Of a stretch of DNA of 64,000 bases, positions 24,424-33,125 are shown one piece after another. The position numbers and the translations under genes were made by a program. The DNA is from Corynebacterium urealyticum DSM 7109. Lineage in GTDB: Bacteria > Actinomycetota > Actinomycetes > Mycobacteriales > Mycobacteriaceae. Position 1 is the stretch's first letter. The number at the start of each line of letters is the position of its first letter. The notes under the pieces are model-generated. The model made no database searches. It was not told the DNA's origin and saw only the letters and a program-made list of their open reading frames with translations. The stretch spans positions 2,108,001 through 2,172,000 of the forward strand of contig NC_010545.1 of the NCBI RefSeq assembly GCF_000069945.1, written 5' to 3'.

Positions 24424-25968
24424 ATGGCCGACGCACCGTCCCCCGGTTCCCGGGGTGTCCGGAGCACCCAGGGTGCCCGAGCTTCCCAGAGCCCCCGCAC
24501 GCCGGACGAGACGAACCGGAACTTCGTGGGCTCCCGCCTGCGCCAGCTGCGCAAGGAGCGGGATATCTCGCAGGCCCAGCTCGCCACGACCCTGGGGCTG
24601 TCCGCGAGTTACGTGAACCAGATCGAGCACGATCAGCGCCCCCTGACCCTGGCGGTGCTGCAGAAGATCACCAGGGCCTTCGGTGTGGACGCCACCTTCT
24701 TCGCCAACGAGGACTCCCTCCGCCTGCTCGCCGAGGTTCAGGACGTCATGGCCGATCGCGATATCTGGCCCACTCCGGTGGACGTCACCGAATTGGCCGA
24801 GCTGGTGCGCCACCACCCCGCGATCGCCCGCGCCATGGTGGACATGCACAGCCGCTACCGGAACGTCTCTGACAAGCTCACGCTGGCCACCGAGGAGCGC
24901 CTGCAGGGTTCTGCGGTGCTGTCCATTACCCCTCGTGGCGAGCTCTTCGGGCGCGCCTCCGGGCCGGAGGCCTTCTCCATGCCGCACGAGGAGGTCCGGG
25001 ACTACTTCTACGCCCGGCAGAACTACGTGGACGTCCTGGACGTACAGGCCGAGAAGCTCGCGAAAAAGCTGAACCTCGGGGCCACGCAGATCCGCCACGC
25101 GGAAGCGATCCTCGTCGACCGACTCACGGATAAGCACAACGTGACGGTCACCTACTCCCGGGACATGGGCGACACGCAGCACAGCTTCGACCCAGAGACG
25201 AAGCGGCTGTACGTCTCCGCCATGATGCGGCCAGGGCAGATCGCGTTCCGCCTGGCCACCGAGCTGGCCTACCTGGAGGCCGGCCCGACCATCCGTTCCC
25301 TGGTGGAGCTGGGCAACTTCACCTCTGATGCCTCCCGCAGGCTGGCCTCCCGTGGCTTGGCCACTTACTGGGCGGCGGCCCTGCTGATGCCCTACGGGCA
25401 GTTCCACGCCTCCGCTGAAGAATCCCGCTACGACCTGGAGTTCCTCATGCGTGAGTACGGGGTGGGTTATGAGACGGTCTGCCACCGGCTCTCCACCCTG
25501 CAGCGCCCCAGCCTGCGCGGCGTGCCCTTCACCTTCGTGCGGGTGGACCGAGCGGGGAATATGTCTAAGCGGCAGAGCGCCTCTGGCCTGCACCTGTCGG
25601 GCTCGGGCGGTACCTGCCCACTGTGGAATGTCTACGAGACCTTCAGCTACCCGGGCAAGATCATGCGGCAGATCGCCCAGATGCCGGACGGTCGCACGTA
25701 CCTGTGGGTCGCCCGAACAGTGAATCACCACCGCTCGGCGTGGGGGAACCCGGGCAAGATGTTCGCCATCGGCCTGGGCTGCGAACTGCGGCACGCGCAG
25801 CGCACCGTGTACGCCGATGGCTTGGACTTGGAGGACACCTCCGCGGCCACCCCGATCGGTTCGGGTTGCCGCCTGTGCCCGAGGACGACCTGCCCGCAGC
25901 GCGCGTTCCCGCCGATCGACCGCCAGGTGGACATCGACGCCCACCGTTCCTCGGTCTCGCCGTACTAG
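24424..25968 (+). CDS. ramB: RamB, XRE-family regulator of acetate/glyoxylate metabolism
   Basis: A 514-aa protein. A 30-residue Ser/Pro-rich extension precedes the helix-turn-helix [20 protein letters not shown] / [17 protein letters not shown] middle IrrE-like domain follows, then the C-terminal ScfR-type domain with [16 protein letters not shown]. In C. glutamicum RamB represses aceA, aceB, pta-ack and related genes on glucose. In the middle domain the expected HExxH position reads TELAY, so the metallopeptidase site is absent. GAAAGG precedes the ATG. ramB lies close to lpd, as in C. glutamicum. Confidence 0.93.
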   Translation: MADAPSPGSRGVRSTQGARASQSPRTPDETNRNFVGSRLRQLRKERDISQAQLATTLGLSASYVNQIEHDQRPLTLAVLQKITRAFGVDATFFANEDSLRLLAEVQDVMADRDIWPTPVDVTELAELVRHHPAIARAMVDMHSRYRNVSDKLTLATEERLQGSAVLSITPRGELFGRASGPEAFSMPHEEVRDYFYARQNYVDVLDVQAEKLAKKLNLGATQIRHAEAILVDRLTDKHNVTVTYSRDMGDTQHSFDPETKRLYVSAMMRPGQIAFRLATELAYLEAGPTIRSLVELGNFTSDASRRLASRGLATYWAAALLMPYGQFHASAEESRYDLEFLMREYGVGYETVCHRLSTLQRPSLRGVPFTFVRVDRAGNMSKRQSASGLHLSGSGGTCPLWNVYETFSYPGKIMRQIAQMPDGRTYLWVARTVNHHRSAWGNPGKMFAIGLGCELRHAQRTVYADGLDLEDTSAATPIGSGCRLCPRTTCPQRAFPPIDRQVDIDAHRSSVSPY

Positions 25969-26057
25969 CGGCGTTCGGACGCGGGCGGATTGTCCCAGGA
26001 CGTTGCCCCCGCGACGCTCGCGCCGCCGCGTGGCTAGTAGCGCCGCTAGTGGTGTGC

Positions 26058-27179
26058 CTAGTCGCGTGGCGGCGTGATGTCTAGCGAGGTATCGGTGTTG
26101 TAGTAACCGAAGCCCGGCTCTTCGCGGTCGAAGAGTCCGATCTGCGCGCGGCGCTCCAGCTCGCGGCGGTTATAAGTGGCCTGCTGGATCGCCTCCTCCG
26201 AGTCGAAGCCGGATCCCAGAGCGCCGGCGATCATGCCGAGCGACGCAGCGAACCACGCCAACAGCAGGTAATTCCACGGCTGAACCGGGTGGCCAATCTG
26301 CAGGCTGAAGTACTTCACCGGCACGATCGCTGCCGCCAGCATGAGCAGCACACCAATGAGGAGCAGGTACATCAACAGCGAGGAAATCGCCACAGTCACG
26401 AGCGTGGCGTAATTATCCCACCGGGCACGCCACCACCCCACCGAGTCGTAGCGGAATTTCGAGGAGCGGGGGTTCCACAGGCTGTTGTTGTAGATCAGCC
26501 AGAAGGTCATCCCGCAGATCGCGAGAATGCTGATGAGGATCAGTCGCCAGATCGGCATCAGAGAGCTCATCAGCCAGATCGAACCGAAAAACACACCGAA
26601 GGCACCACTGGCCACGCCAAGGGCGATGGACCCGGAAAGCACCCGCAGCAGGGCCACCGGCCTGTTGCAGCGAATCATGCCGAGCAGCAGGCGGAGGGTG
26701 CGGCCGCGCCCCTCCAGCACGCGAGTGGTATCCGCTCGGACGTCGCCGCCCGCGATGTCTTCGTAGCCGTCGATGTTCTCTTCGGGCACGCCCGCACCGG
26801 CCATCTTGCCCTGCACCAGGCGGGTCATCTCCTGCCTCAGGCCGAGCTTTGCGCGCAGCAGGCCGAAGGCGGGGAGGCAGAGCATAGTGGCTTTGCCGTT
26901 CTGGATGCACTGGCTGATCACCGGCCGGCGGGTGCTGAGCGGCAAGTCGGTGAGATAGATCAACCGGTCCCACTGGTACTTCTCGAGCACCTCGATGGTG
27001 TTGTCGTGCAGCTCCACGGTTCCACGAGAACTCATCGGGAAGGAGCCGATGCGCAAGAAGAGCTCGGCAGGCTCCCCGGTGCGGTGGTCCTTGGCTGCTG
27101 CTTGGAGATCCGCGAAGAGCGCTTTAGCGCGCCGTTCTGGCAGGCCGGGGTCTGCCACGATGCCGATGCGGGTGGTCAT
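26058..27179 (-). CDS. Conserved actinobacterial membrane protein, unknown function
   Basis: 373 aa from ATG 27179 (MTTRIGIVADPGLPERRAKA); the frame is open another 50 codons upstream without support. An alpha/beta-like cytoplasmic domain (about 1-170, WDRLIYLTDLPLSTRRPV) is followed by about four transmembrane helices between 200 and 340 and a charged C terminus ending DITPPRD. No enzyme motif is recognised. It is flanked by ramB (convergent) and lpd (same strand, separated by a strong terminator), so it is probably monocistronic. Confidence 0.8.
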   Translation of the reverse strand: MTTRIGIVADPGLPERRAKALFADLQAAAKDHRTGEPAELFLRIGSFPMSSRGTVELHDNTIEVLEKYQWDRLIYLTDLPLSTRRPVISQCIQNGKATMLCLPAFGLLRAKLGLRQEMTRLVQGKMAGAGVPEENIDGYEDIAGGDVRADTTRVLEGRGRTLRLLLGMIRCNRPVALLRVLSGSIALGVASGAFGVFFGSIWLMSSLMPIWRLILISILAICGMTFWLIYNNSLWNPRSSKFRYDSVGWWRARWDNYATLVTVAISSLLMYLLLIGVLLMLAAAIVPVKYFSLQIGHPVQPWNYLLLAWFAASLGMIAGALGSGFDSEEAIQQATYNRRELERRAQIGLFDREEPGFGYYNTDTSLDITPPRD

Positions 27180-27308
27180 GGGTGCTTCGTTTTTCCTTGC
27201 CTCAGGAGGGATTGTGGACTGCCCGCAGCGCGTGGAGGACCGTGCGAGATCACCTGTATTTGCGCTGGGTGGGGTGGATTTTACGGTGAGTGGCCCTAGC
27301 GCAGCAAA

Positions 27309-27351
27309 GCGCGCCCCCGAACCGGTCATTGTCGCCGGTTCGGGGGCGCGC
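27309..27351 (-). terminator. lpd terminator
   Basis: 17-bp perfect arms (GCGCGCCCCCGAACCGG and complement) with a 9-base loop, followed on the minus strand by TTTGCT. It lies 65 bases past the lpd stop. Confidence 0.88.
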
Positions 27352-27415
27352 TGTTCAGCTTCTCGGCTGGTCTCTAAACCCAGCCAGGCGGGGCGATAGC
27401 ACCCCCGGGAACCTG

Positions 27416-28840
27416 TTAGAGGTTGATCATGTGGCCGCCGATACCGTGGGCGGCTTCCTTCATGGCCTCAGACAGGGTCGGGTGCGTGTGCACGTTGCGG
27501 GAGATCTCGTCCGCGGTGAGGTCGAAACGCTGCGCCAGGGTGAGCTCCGGCAGGAGCTCGGAGACGTCCGGGCCGACCATGTGACCGCCGAGCAGCTCGC
27601 CGAACTCTGCGTCCGCGATGAGCTTGACGAAGCCCACTGCGTTGCCGAGGCCCTGAGCCTTGCCGTTGGCGGTGTACGGGAAGGTCGCGACCTTGATCTC
27701 GCGGCCGTCCTCCTCTGCCTTCTTGCGGGCTGCTTCCTCGGTGTAACCGAAGGATGCGACCTGCGGGTTGCAGAAGGTAGCGCGCGGCATCATCTGGTAA
27801 TCGCCCAGCTCCTGGGTCTCCGCGCCAGCGATGGTCTCTGCTGCGACAACGCCCTGCGCCTCAGCGACGTGGGCTAGCTGCAGCTTCGCAGTGACGTCGC
27901 CGATTGCGTAGATGTTCTTCGCGGAGGTGCGCATGCGCTCGTCGATGACGATCTCGCCGCGCTCGCCCAGCTCGACGCCGGCCTTGTCCAGGCCGAGGCC
28001 CTCGGTGCGCGGGGCGAAGCCGATGGAGACCATGACGCGGTCCGCCTTGAGGGTTTCGGACTTCTTGCCGTCGGCGGACTCGATGTCCACCTCGACGCCC
28101 TTGCCCTCGCCCAGGTCACGAACCTCGGTGGTCTTGTGACCGGTCTTGAGGTTCACGCCGAGGCGCTTGTACTGCTTCGCGATCTCGCGGGAGACGTCCT
28201 TGTCCTCGTTCGGCAGGACGCGGTCCATGAACTCGACGACGGTGATGTCCACGCCGAAGTTGGAGAGCACGTAGGCGAACTCCATGCCGATGGCGCCGGC
28301 ACCGATGATGACCATGGACTTCGGGGCGTTCTCGTCGAGGATCTGCTCCTCGTAGGAGACGATGTTGCCGCCGATCTCAACGCCCGGCAGGGACTTAACG
28401 ACCGAGCCGGTGGCGATGATGGCGTTATCGAAGGTGATCTTCTTGCCCTTATCGTCGCCGTCGACGATGGAGATCTCCTTGTCGGAGACGAACTCGCCGC
28501 GACCGTTGATCTCCTGGATCTTGTTCTTCTTCATCAGGTAGTGAACACCCTTGACGATGGAAGAAGAGACCTTGCGGGAACGCTTGTGCGCTGCACCGAA
28601 GTCCATGGAGATGTTATCGCCGGTAATTCCGAACGTCTTCGCTTCCTTGGTGATGGTGTGCGCCAGCTCCGCGTTACGGATCAGAGCCTTCGAGGGGATA
28701 CAACCCACGTTGAGGCACACGCCACCCCAGTACTGCTTCTCGACAACTGCGGTCTTGAGGCCCAGCTGCGCCGCGCGAATTGCGGCGACGTACCCGCCAG
28801 GGCCTGCACCGATTACTACTACGTCATAATGTTCAGCCAC
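27416..28840 (-). CDS. lpd: Dihydrolipoyl dehydrogenase (E3)
   Basis: A 474-aa flavoprotein. It has the FAD motif [19 protein letters not shown], the redox disulfide [12 protein letters not shown], the NAD motif [18 protein letters not shown], an FAD-binding IYAIGDV and the active-site His in [10 protein letters not shown]. It reoxidises dihydrolipoamide for pyruvate and 2-oxoglutarate dehydrogenase. A 36-codon ORF ends 16 bases upstream and may be co-transcribed. Confidence 0.98.
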   Translation of the reverse strand: MAEHYDVVVIGAGPGGYVAAIRAAQLGLKTAVVEKQYWGGVCLNVGCIPSKALIRNAELAHTITKEAKTFGITGDNISMDFGAAHKRSRKVSSSIVKGVHYLMKKNKIQEINGRGEFVSDKEISIVDGDDKGKKITFDNAIIATGSVVKSLPGVEIGGNIVSYEEQILDENAPKSMVIIGAGAIGMEFAYVLSNFGVDITVVEFMDRVLPNEDKDVSREIAKQYKRLGVNLKTGHKTTEVRDLGEGKGVEVDIESADGKKSETLKADRVMVSIGFAPRTEGLGLDKAGVELGERGEIVIDERMRTSAKNIYAIGDVTAKLQLAHVAEAQGVVAAETIAGAETQELGDYQMMPRATFCNPQVASFGYTEEAARKKAEEDGREIKVATFPYTANGKAQGLGNAVGFVKLIADAEFGELLGGHMVGPDVSELLPELTLAQRFDLTADEISRNVHTHPTLSEAMKEAAHGIGGHMINL

Positions 28841-28856
28841 GGCCCCAACCTTATAG

Positions 28857-28967
28857 CTAAATAGAGCCCAGAGCCAGCTTCAGGTTCGAGAAAGCGTCCG
28901 CGCTGCCGTGGACGAATCCACCCAGGAAGTCGGTGATGACGAGGATGATCTGGTCGATGAACTGCAT
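28857..28967 (-). CDS. Small amphipathic/membrane peptide, 36 aa
   Basis: ATG 28967, preceded by AAGGACC 9 bases upstream, encodes [20 protein letters not shown] followed by [16 protein letters not shown] and TAG at 28857. It is mostly hydrophobic with three Asp, one His and one Lys, and is predicted to be an amphipathic or membrane-inserted helix. Size and character resemble corynebacterial outer-membrane peptides (PorA/PorH class, 40-60 aa) or modulin-like peptides, but no sequence identity is claimed. The ribosome binding site and position make translation plausible. Confidence 0.55.
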   Translation of the reverse strand: MQFIDQIILVITDFLGGFVHGSADAFSNLKLALGSI

Positions 28968-29231
28968 GTCTGGTGGTCCTTAAAGTTCCGAGGGAAAAAT
29001 CTGAAGTTTCTTGGCTTTCACGTGCTGCGATGCCAGAGGAATGGGAACGGCCTGTCCACTTCCTGCATTAGTTCTAGCAGCTTTATGGGCAAAAATACTA
29101 AGAAAAGCTGGCATTTACTTTCCCTTGTCTCATAATCATGGCTACTATCTAGCTGGTAGATTCCCAGCCGCTGGTCGGACCGGGGACAGAAAACCGCCGA
29201 TCACCACAGCTGATACACGAAGGACAATTCG
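28968..29231. promoter_or_regulatory. Divergent region between the small ORF/lpd and the mycolyltransferase
   Basis: A 264-base AT-rich stretch, noticeably poorer in GC than its flanks. Possible -10 elements are TACTAT (29143-29148, plus) and TAGTAT (near 29097, minus). GAAGGA precedes the mycolyltransferase ATG. No operator is assigned. Confidence 0.4.
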
Positions 29232-30356
29232 ATGAAGAAGTACCTCGCCCGTGGCCTTGCCGCATCCCTCGCGGCCCTCATGCCACTGTCCATGGCCACC
29301 CACACCGCATCCTCTGCCTCGGCTGTGCCGGTGAGCGCCCAGGCCGTCGCTGACAATGCGAAGGCTGCGGAGCTGTACTGGGACGAGCTGCCGGGGACCG
29401 TGAACCCGAGCACCAACGGTCGCTGGGTCAACAAGGTTAAGGAGCTGAAGCGCGCGGGTCACAACGTCAGCTATGCCATCGCGACCTCCCCGGCCATGGG
29501 TGGCCTGGAAATCCCGCTGGTCGTCATCGGCCCGAAGGGTAAGAAGCTGCGCGAAACCGCCGGCCTACCAACCCTGTACATGCTCAATGGCGCCGACGGC
29601 GGCGAGGGCCGGGCGAACTGGATCAACCAGTCGGACATCATCGATTACTACGGCGAGAACCTCAACGCCAACATCGTCATCCCGATGTCTGGCGCGTTCA
29701 GCTACTACACCGACTGGGTGAGCAAGTACAACAAAGCTGGCTACAAGCCGATGTGGGAGACCTTCCTGACCAAGGAGCTGCCGCAGACCATCGAGAAGGA
29801 ACTGAAGGCCAACGGCAAGCGCGCCATCGCGGGCATGTCCATGTCCGCCACTTCCTCGCTGAACCTGGCCGCGCACAACCAGGGTTTCTATGACTCCGTT
29901 GGCTCCTTCTCCGGCTGCGCGTCGACCACCAAGGGTCTGGCCCCGGCCTTCATCGGCATCACCCTGGCCCGCGGCGGGACCAACGTCAACGAGATGTGGG
30001 GCGGTTCCCACACCCCGGCAGCCCTCCGCGACGATGCCCTGGTCAACGCGAAGAACCTGGTCAAGCAGCCGAACCTGTACGTCTCCAACGCCTCTGGGTT
30101 GGTTGGCAAGCACGATGTGCTGAGCTCCGAGCGCGTGAGGGGCGACCTGTCCGCGGCCACGACCGTGGCTGTGGAGGGTGGCGTCATCGAAGCCGCCACC
30201 AATGGCTGCACCCACGACCTGGACGTGAAGCTGCGCTCCCTGGGTAAGAAGGACGCCACCTTCAACTTCCGCAACACCGGCACCCACCAGTGGGGCTACT
30301 GGCAGGACGACCTGCGCGACTACCTGCCGGTCCTGAACAAGGCCTTCGGGAACTAA
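29232..30356 (+). CDS. Secreted trehalose mycolyltransferase (antigen 85/Cmt family)
   Basis: A 374-aa protein with a signal peptide (KKYLARGLAASLAALMPLSM; cleavage probably near ASA). The esterase fold carries the nucleophile elbow AIAGMSMSATSSLNLAAH (Ser), GEGRANWINQSD early in the domain, and the terminal His region NTGTHQWGYWQDDL. It transfers corynomycolates between trehalose monomycolate and trehalose, arabinogalactan or proteins outside the cytoplasm. The exact cmt paralogue cannot be assigned without alignment. A terminator follows at 30384. Confidence 0.93.
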   Translation: MKKYLARGLAASLAALMPLSMATHTASSASAVPVSAQAVADNAKAAELYWDELPGTVNPSTNGRWVNKVKELKRAGHNVSYAIATSPAMGGLEIPLVVIGPKGKKLRETAGLPTLYMLNGADGGEGRANWINQSDIIDYYGENLNANIVIPMSGAFSYYTDWVSKYNKAGYKPMWETFLTKELPQTIEKELKANGKRAIAGMSMSATSSLNLAAHNQGFYDSVGSFSGCASTTKGLAPAFIGITLARGGTNVNEMWGGSHTPAALRDDALVNAKNLVKQPNLYVSNASGLVGKHDVLSSERVRGDLSAATTVAVEGGVIEAATNGCTHDLDVKLRSLGKKDATFNFRNTGTHQWGYWQDDLRDYLPVLNKAFGN

Positions 30357-30383
30357 CGCTTTCGGGAACCAAGAACCCACACC

Positions 30384-30407
30384 GCCCGGCCCTGCTGAGG
30401 GCCGGGC
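30384..30407 (+). terminator. Terminator after the mycolyltransferase
   Basis: Perfect 10-bp arms GCCCGGCCCT / AGGGCCGGGC with a 4-base loop, followed by TTAAT. Confidence 0.7.
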
Positions 30408-30435
30408 TTAATGCACAGCCGGAGGTGCGGCCCCG

Positions 30436-31764
30436 ATGCGCGCACTGAGCATCGCCACTGTCTTCGTCGCCGCCGCAGGCTACCTGGTTATCTGGATCGC
30501 CTCCAAGGCCCTGCCGCCCGCAGGCTACGTGGACTTCATGGTCTTCTGGGGGCTGTTCTTCGCCCTCACCGGGCTCATCGACGGCCTCATGCAGGAGACC
30601 GCCCGCGGCGTGACCGCTGCCCGGCACAACCGCGAGGGCACCGAACCGCAGGAGACGGTCGCCGATCGCGGATCGGCCCGCCCCTTTGCGTTGGCGGGCG
30701 GTTTTGCCCTCGCCTTCGGGCTACTTTCCCTGGTTTCTGCCCCACTGTGGGCAGCCAGCGTGAGCCCCGCCCACCCCCTGTGGGCTGCCATTCTCACCGC
30801 CACGGGGCTCGCGAGTTTCGCCTTCCAAGCCATCCTCTGCGGGCTGATCTCCGCGGCCTCCCGCTGGCGCGAGTTCGCCTGGCTCATCGGCATCGATTCC
30901 GGGATCCGCCTACTGCTCGCGGCGCTCGCCTGGTGGCTGGGTTGGGGCGTGGTCTCCTTCTTCATCATCACCGTCATCGGCGCGGGCACCTGGGCCGCAT
31001 TCGCACTGCTCCCCGGGGTGCGCCCACTGCTGAGCCACCGCGCGGACATCCCCGCCCGGGCCTTCGTGCAGCGCGGCCTGAAAGCGATGCTGGCCTCCGG
31101 GGCGAACGCCGTGCTCATCACCGGCTTCCCCGTACTGCTGCGCGCCACCACCGACCTAGACTTCGCTGGCGCCAGCGGCACCGGCGAGGAGCTCAGCTCC
31201 GCCGGAGGCGCCGCCGAGGCGGGCGCTGTGCTCGCCGGGACGATCACGGCCGTCACCCTCACCCGCGCCCCGCTGCTCGTCCCCCTGCAGCGCTTCCAGC
31301 CGGCACTGATCGTGCACTTCACCAAACACCGCGAGCAGGTTCTGCGCGCCGCGACCGCTCCCGCGCTGGCGATCATCGCCATCGGCGCCGTGGGCGGGGT
31401 GGCTGCCTACCTCGTGGGGCGCCCGATTATGGCTTTGCTCTTCGACGAGGCCTACCTGGTCTCCCCCGCAGCCCTCGGCCTGCTGACCTTCGCCTCCACC
31501 GGCACCGCACTACTCATGGTCACCGGCTCCGCAGCCCTCGCCGCTGGCCGCCACGACCTGTACTGGTTCGGCTGGGCCATCGCCACCGTCGCAGCGGTGG
31601 GCCTGTTGCTGGTGGATACCACCCCAGAACTCCGCTCGGTGCTCGCCCTAGGGATCGGCCCGCTGGTCGGTGTAGCCCTCCAGCTCTGGCGGCTCCAGCG
31701 CCTACCGAACCGGCCCAGTCGAGCCGAGGCCAGCGAGGGCGACGTCGTGAAAGAAAAGGCCTAG
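30436..31764 (+). CDS. Polytopic membrane protein, flippase-like (MATE/Wzx fold)
   Basis: A 442-aa protein with about 12 hydrophobic segments. The start ALSIATVFVAAAGYLVIWIA, the Gly/Pro-poor loops and the late segment FDEAYLVSPAALGLLTFAST resemble polysaccharide or lipid-linked precursor flippases. An internal loop carries an insertion near 250-260 (GASGTGEELSSAGGAAEAG). GGAGG lies 12 bases before the ATG. The stop overlaps the convergent MFS gene by 4 bases. Substrate unknown; the envelope neighbourhood fits a glycan or lipid precursor. Confidence 0.68.
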   Translation: MRALSIATVFVAAAGYLVIWIASKALPPAGYVDFMVFWGLFFALTGLIDGLMQETARGVTAARHNREGTEPQETVADRGSARPFALAGGFALAFGLLSLVSAPLWAASVSPAHPLWAAILTATGLASFAFQAILCGLISAASRWREFAWLIGIDSGIRLLLAALAWWLGWGVVSFFIITVIGAGTWAAFALLPGVRPLLSHRADIPARAFVQRGLKAMLASGANAVLITGFPVLLRATTDLDFAGASGTGEELSSAGGAAEAGAVLAGTITAVTLTRAPLLVPLQRFQPALIVHFTKHREQVLRAATAPALAIIAIGAVGGVAAYLVGRPIMALLFDEAYLVSPAALGLLTFASTGTALLMVTGSAALAAGRHDLYWFGWAIATVAAVGLLLVDTTPELRSVLALGIGPLVGVALQLWRLQRLPNRPSRAEASEGDVVKEKA

Positions 31765-33020
31765 CTCTCCGCCGGGATGAACTTCCGGGAGAACACCGTG
31801 ATCAGGGCCAGGTTTAGGACCGCAGCCACCACGCCCGCGAGAAGCATGACCGGGTAGCTGAACCACTCGGACAGGCGGGTCAGGATCATCGGGAAGAAGA
31901 AGCCCACGTAGGTGAACACGTAATAGATCGCGGTCAGGCCACCCAGCTCGTCCGGGCTGGCCAGTCGCTGCACCTCCGTCAGGCCCGTCAGCAGCGTGAT
32001 GCCGTAGCCCAGCCCCAGGACGACTGCGACGATCAACGCGCCCGCCAGGGAGACGGTCTTTGCGGTCCAGGCAGCGACGAGCATGCCGATGATCACGATG
32101 ACCAGACCGATCTGCTGGCCGAACGCGGAATTATTACGCCAGTACAGGTCCGGGAACTGCTGAATACCAAAGCCGAAAGCCAGCGCCAGGGCGGTGATAC
32201 CCGCGGTGATGGCGATCGGATTGCCATAAGAATTCTGAATCAGAGCAGGCATGATCGCGTAGGCCACGCCGGTGCAGCCGAAGACCCACGGCGCCAGCGG
32301 CAGCACGACCAGCAGGAAGCGCGGGTGCTTCGCGGAGGGGGATGCCAGGTCGCTCAGAAACGAGCCCTTGACCTTCAGGTGTGCGCTCTGGCGGGTCTCC
32401 GGCACCGTCATCAGGCCCACGATCGTCACGATCGAGAGGACCACGTGGATCATGTACGGCAGCTGGCCGGGGATCGGACCCCACTGAGCAAGCAGGCCTG
32501 CGATCAACGCACCCACCGCGAAACCGCCGGTCATGGCCATCGCGGAACGCTTCGCCCCGGAGTTCGGCTTGGCGGTGGGATCGAAGGCAGGACTGGAGAG
32601 CTCCTTAATCCAGGAACCGCCAGCGGTCATCGCCATGCCCAGCGCCAAGCCGGAGAGCATGCGGCCAGTAAAGATGATCGGCTCGCTGGTCTCGCCCATC
32701 GCGATGAGGACGGACCCAATCAGCGCAACGATCGGGGCAGGCAGCATGACGACGCGGCGTCCATAACGGTCGGACAGTGGCCCGGCGACCAGCAGGCCGA
32801 TGGCGATACCTACCGCGTAGAAGGCCAGCAGGGCATCCACGAACACCGGGGAGAAGACGTCCTCCCCGCGGTAGAAGACCATCATCGGGGTGAACTCGTT
32901 GCCGCCCCAAGCGACGATAAATACCGCCAACGCAACCATGAGCCACGCTCGCGAACCCTTGTACTTCGAGCCTCGCGAGTCGATGTTGAGATTGGTTGGG
33001 GTATCGGAGCTTCGTGACAT
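31761..33020 (-). CDS. Major facilitator superfamily transporter
   Basis: 419 aa from ATG 33020 (MSRSSDTPTNLNIDSRGSKY), 12 transmembrane segments. The loop 2-3 signature GPLSDRYGRRVVMLPAP is present, and later VYAIMPALIQ-type helices follow. The family exports drugs or moves small metabolites by ion coupling; no substrate can be assigned. A TAACAT box 8 bases before the ATG suggests a leaderless transcript. It is divergent from the acyl-CoA oxidase gene. Confidence 0.88.
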   Translation of the reverse strand: MSRSSDTPTNLNIDSRGSKYKGSRAWLMVALAVFIVAWGGNEFTPMMVFYRGEDVFSPVFVDALLAFYAVGIAIGLLVAGPLSDRYGRRVVMLPAPIVALIGSVLIAMGETSEPIIFTGRMLSGLALGMAMTAGGSWIKELSSPAFDPTAKPNSGAKRSAMAMTGGFAVGALIAGLLAQWGPIPGQLPYMIHVVLSIVTIVGLMTVPETRQSAHLKVKGSFLSDLASPSAKHPRFLLVVLPLAPWVFGCTGVAYAIMPALIQNSYGNPIAITAGITALALAFGFGIQQFPDLYWRNNSAFGQQIGLVIVIIGMLVAAWTAKTVSLAGALIVAVVLGLGYGITLLTGLTEVQRLASPDELGGLTAIYYVFTYVGFFFPMILTRLSEWFSYPVMLLAGVVAAVLNLALITVFSRKFIPAES

Positions 33021-33125
33021 GGCTACCAATGTTAATCCTCGGCATCTCGCCGCCATACTCGAATGCGGGTTAAGCGGAAATCGCGAATTGGCTGTGGCCT
33101 TCGCCACATTGCGTACCCTTGGGTC

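Noticed and set aside
33063-33125. Upstream extension of the acyl-CoA oxidase
   Set aside because: Basic residues with no homology; the ATG at 33126 follows a -10-like element and fits family length.
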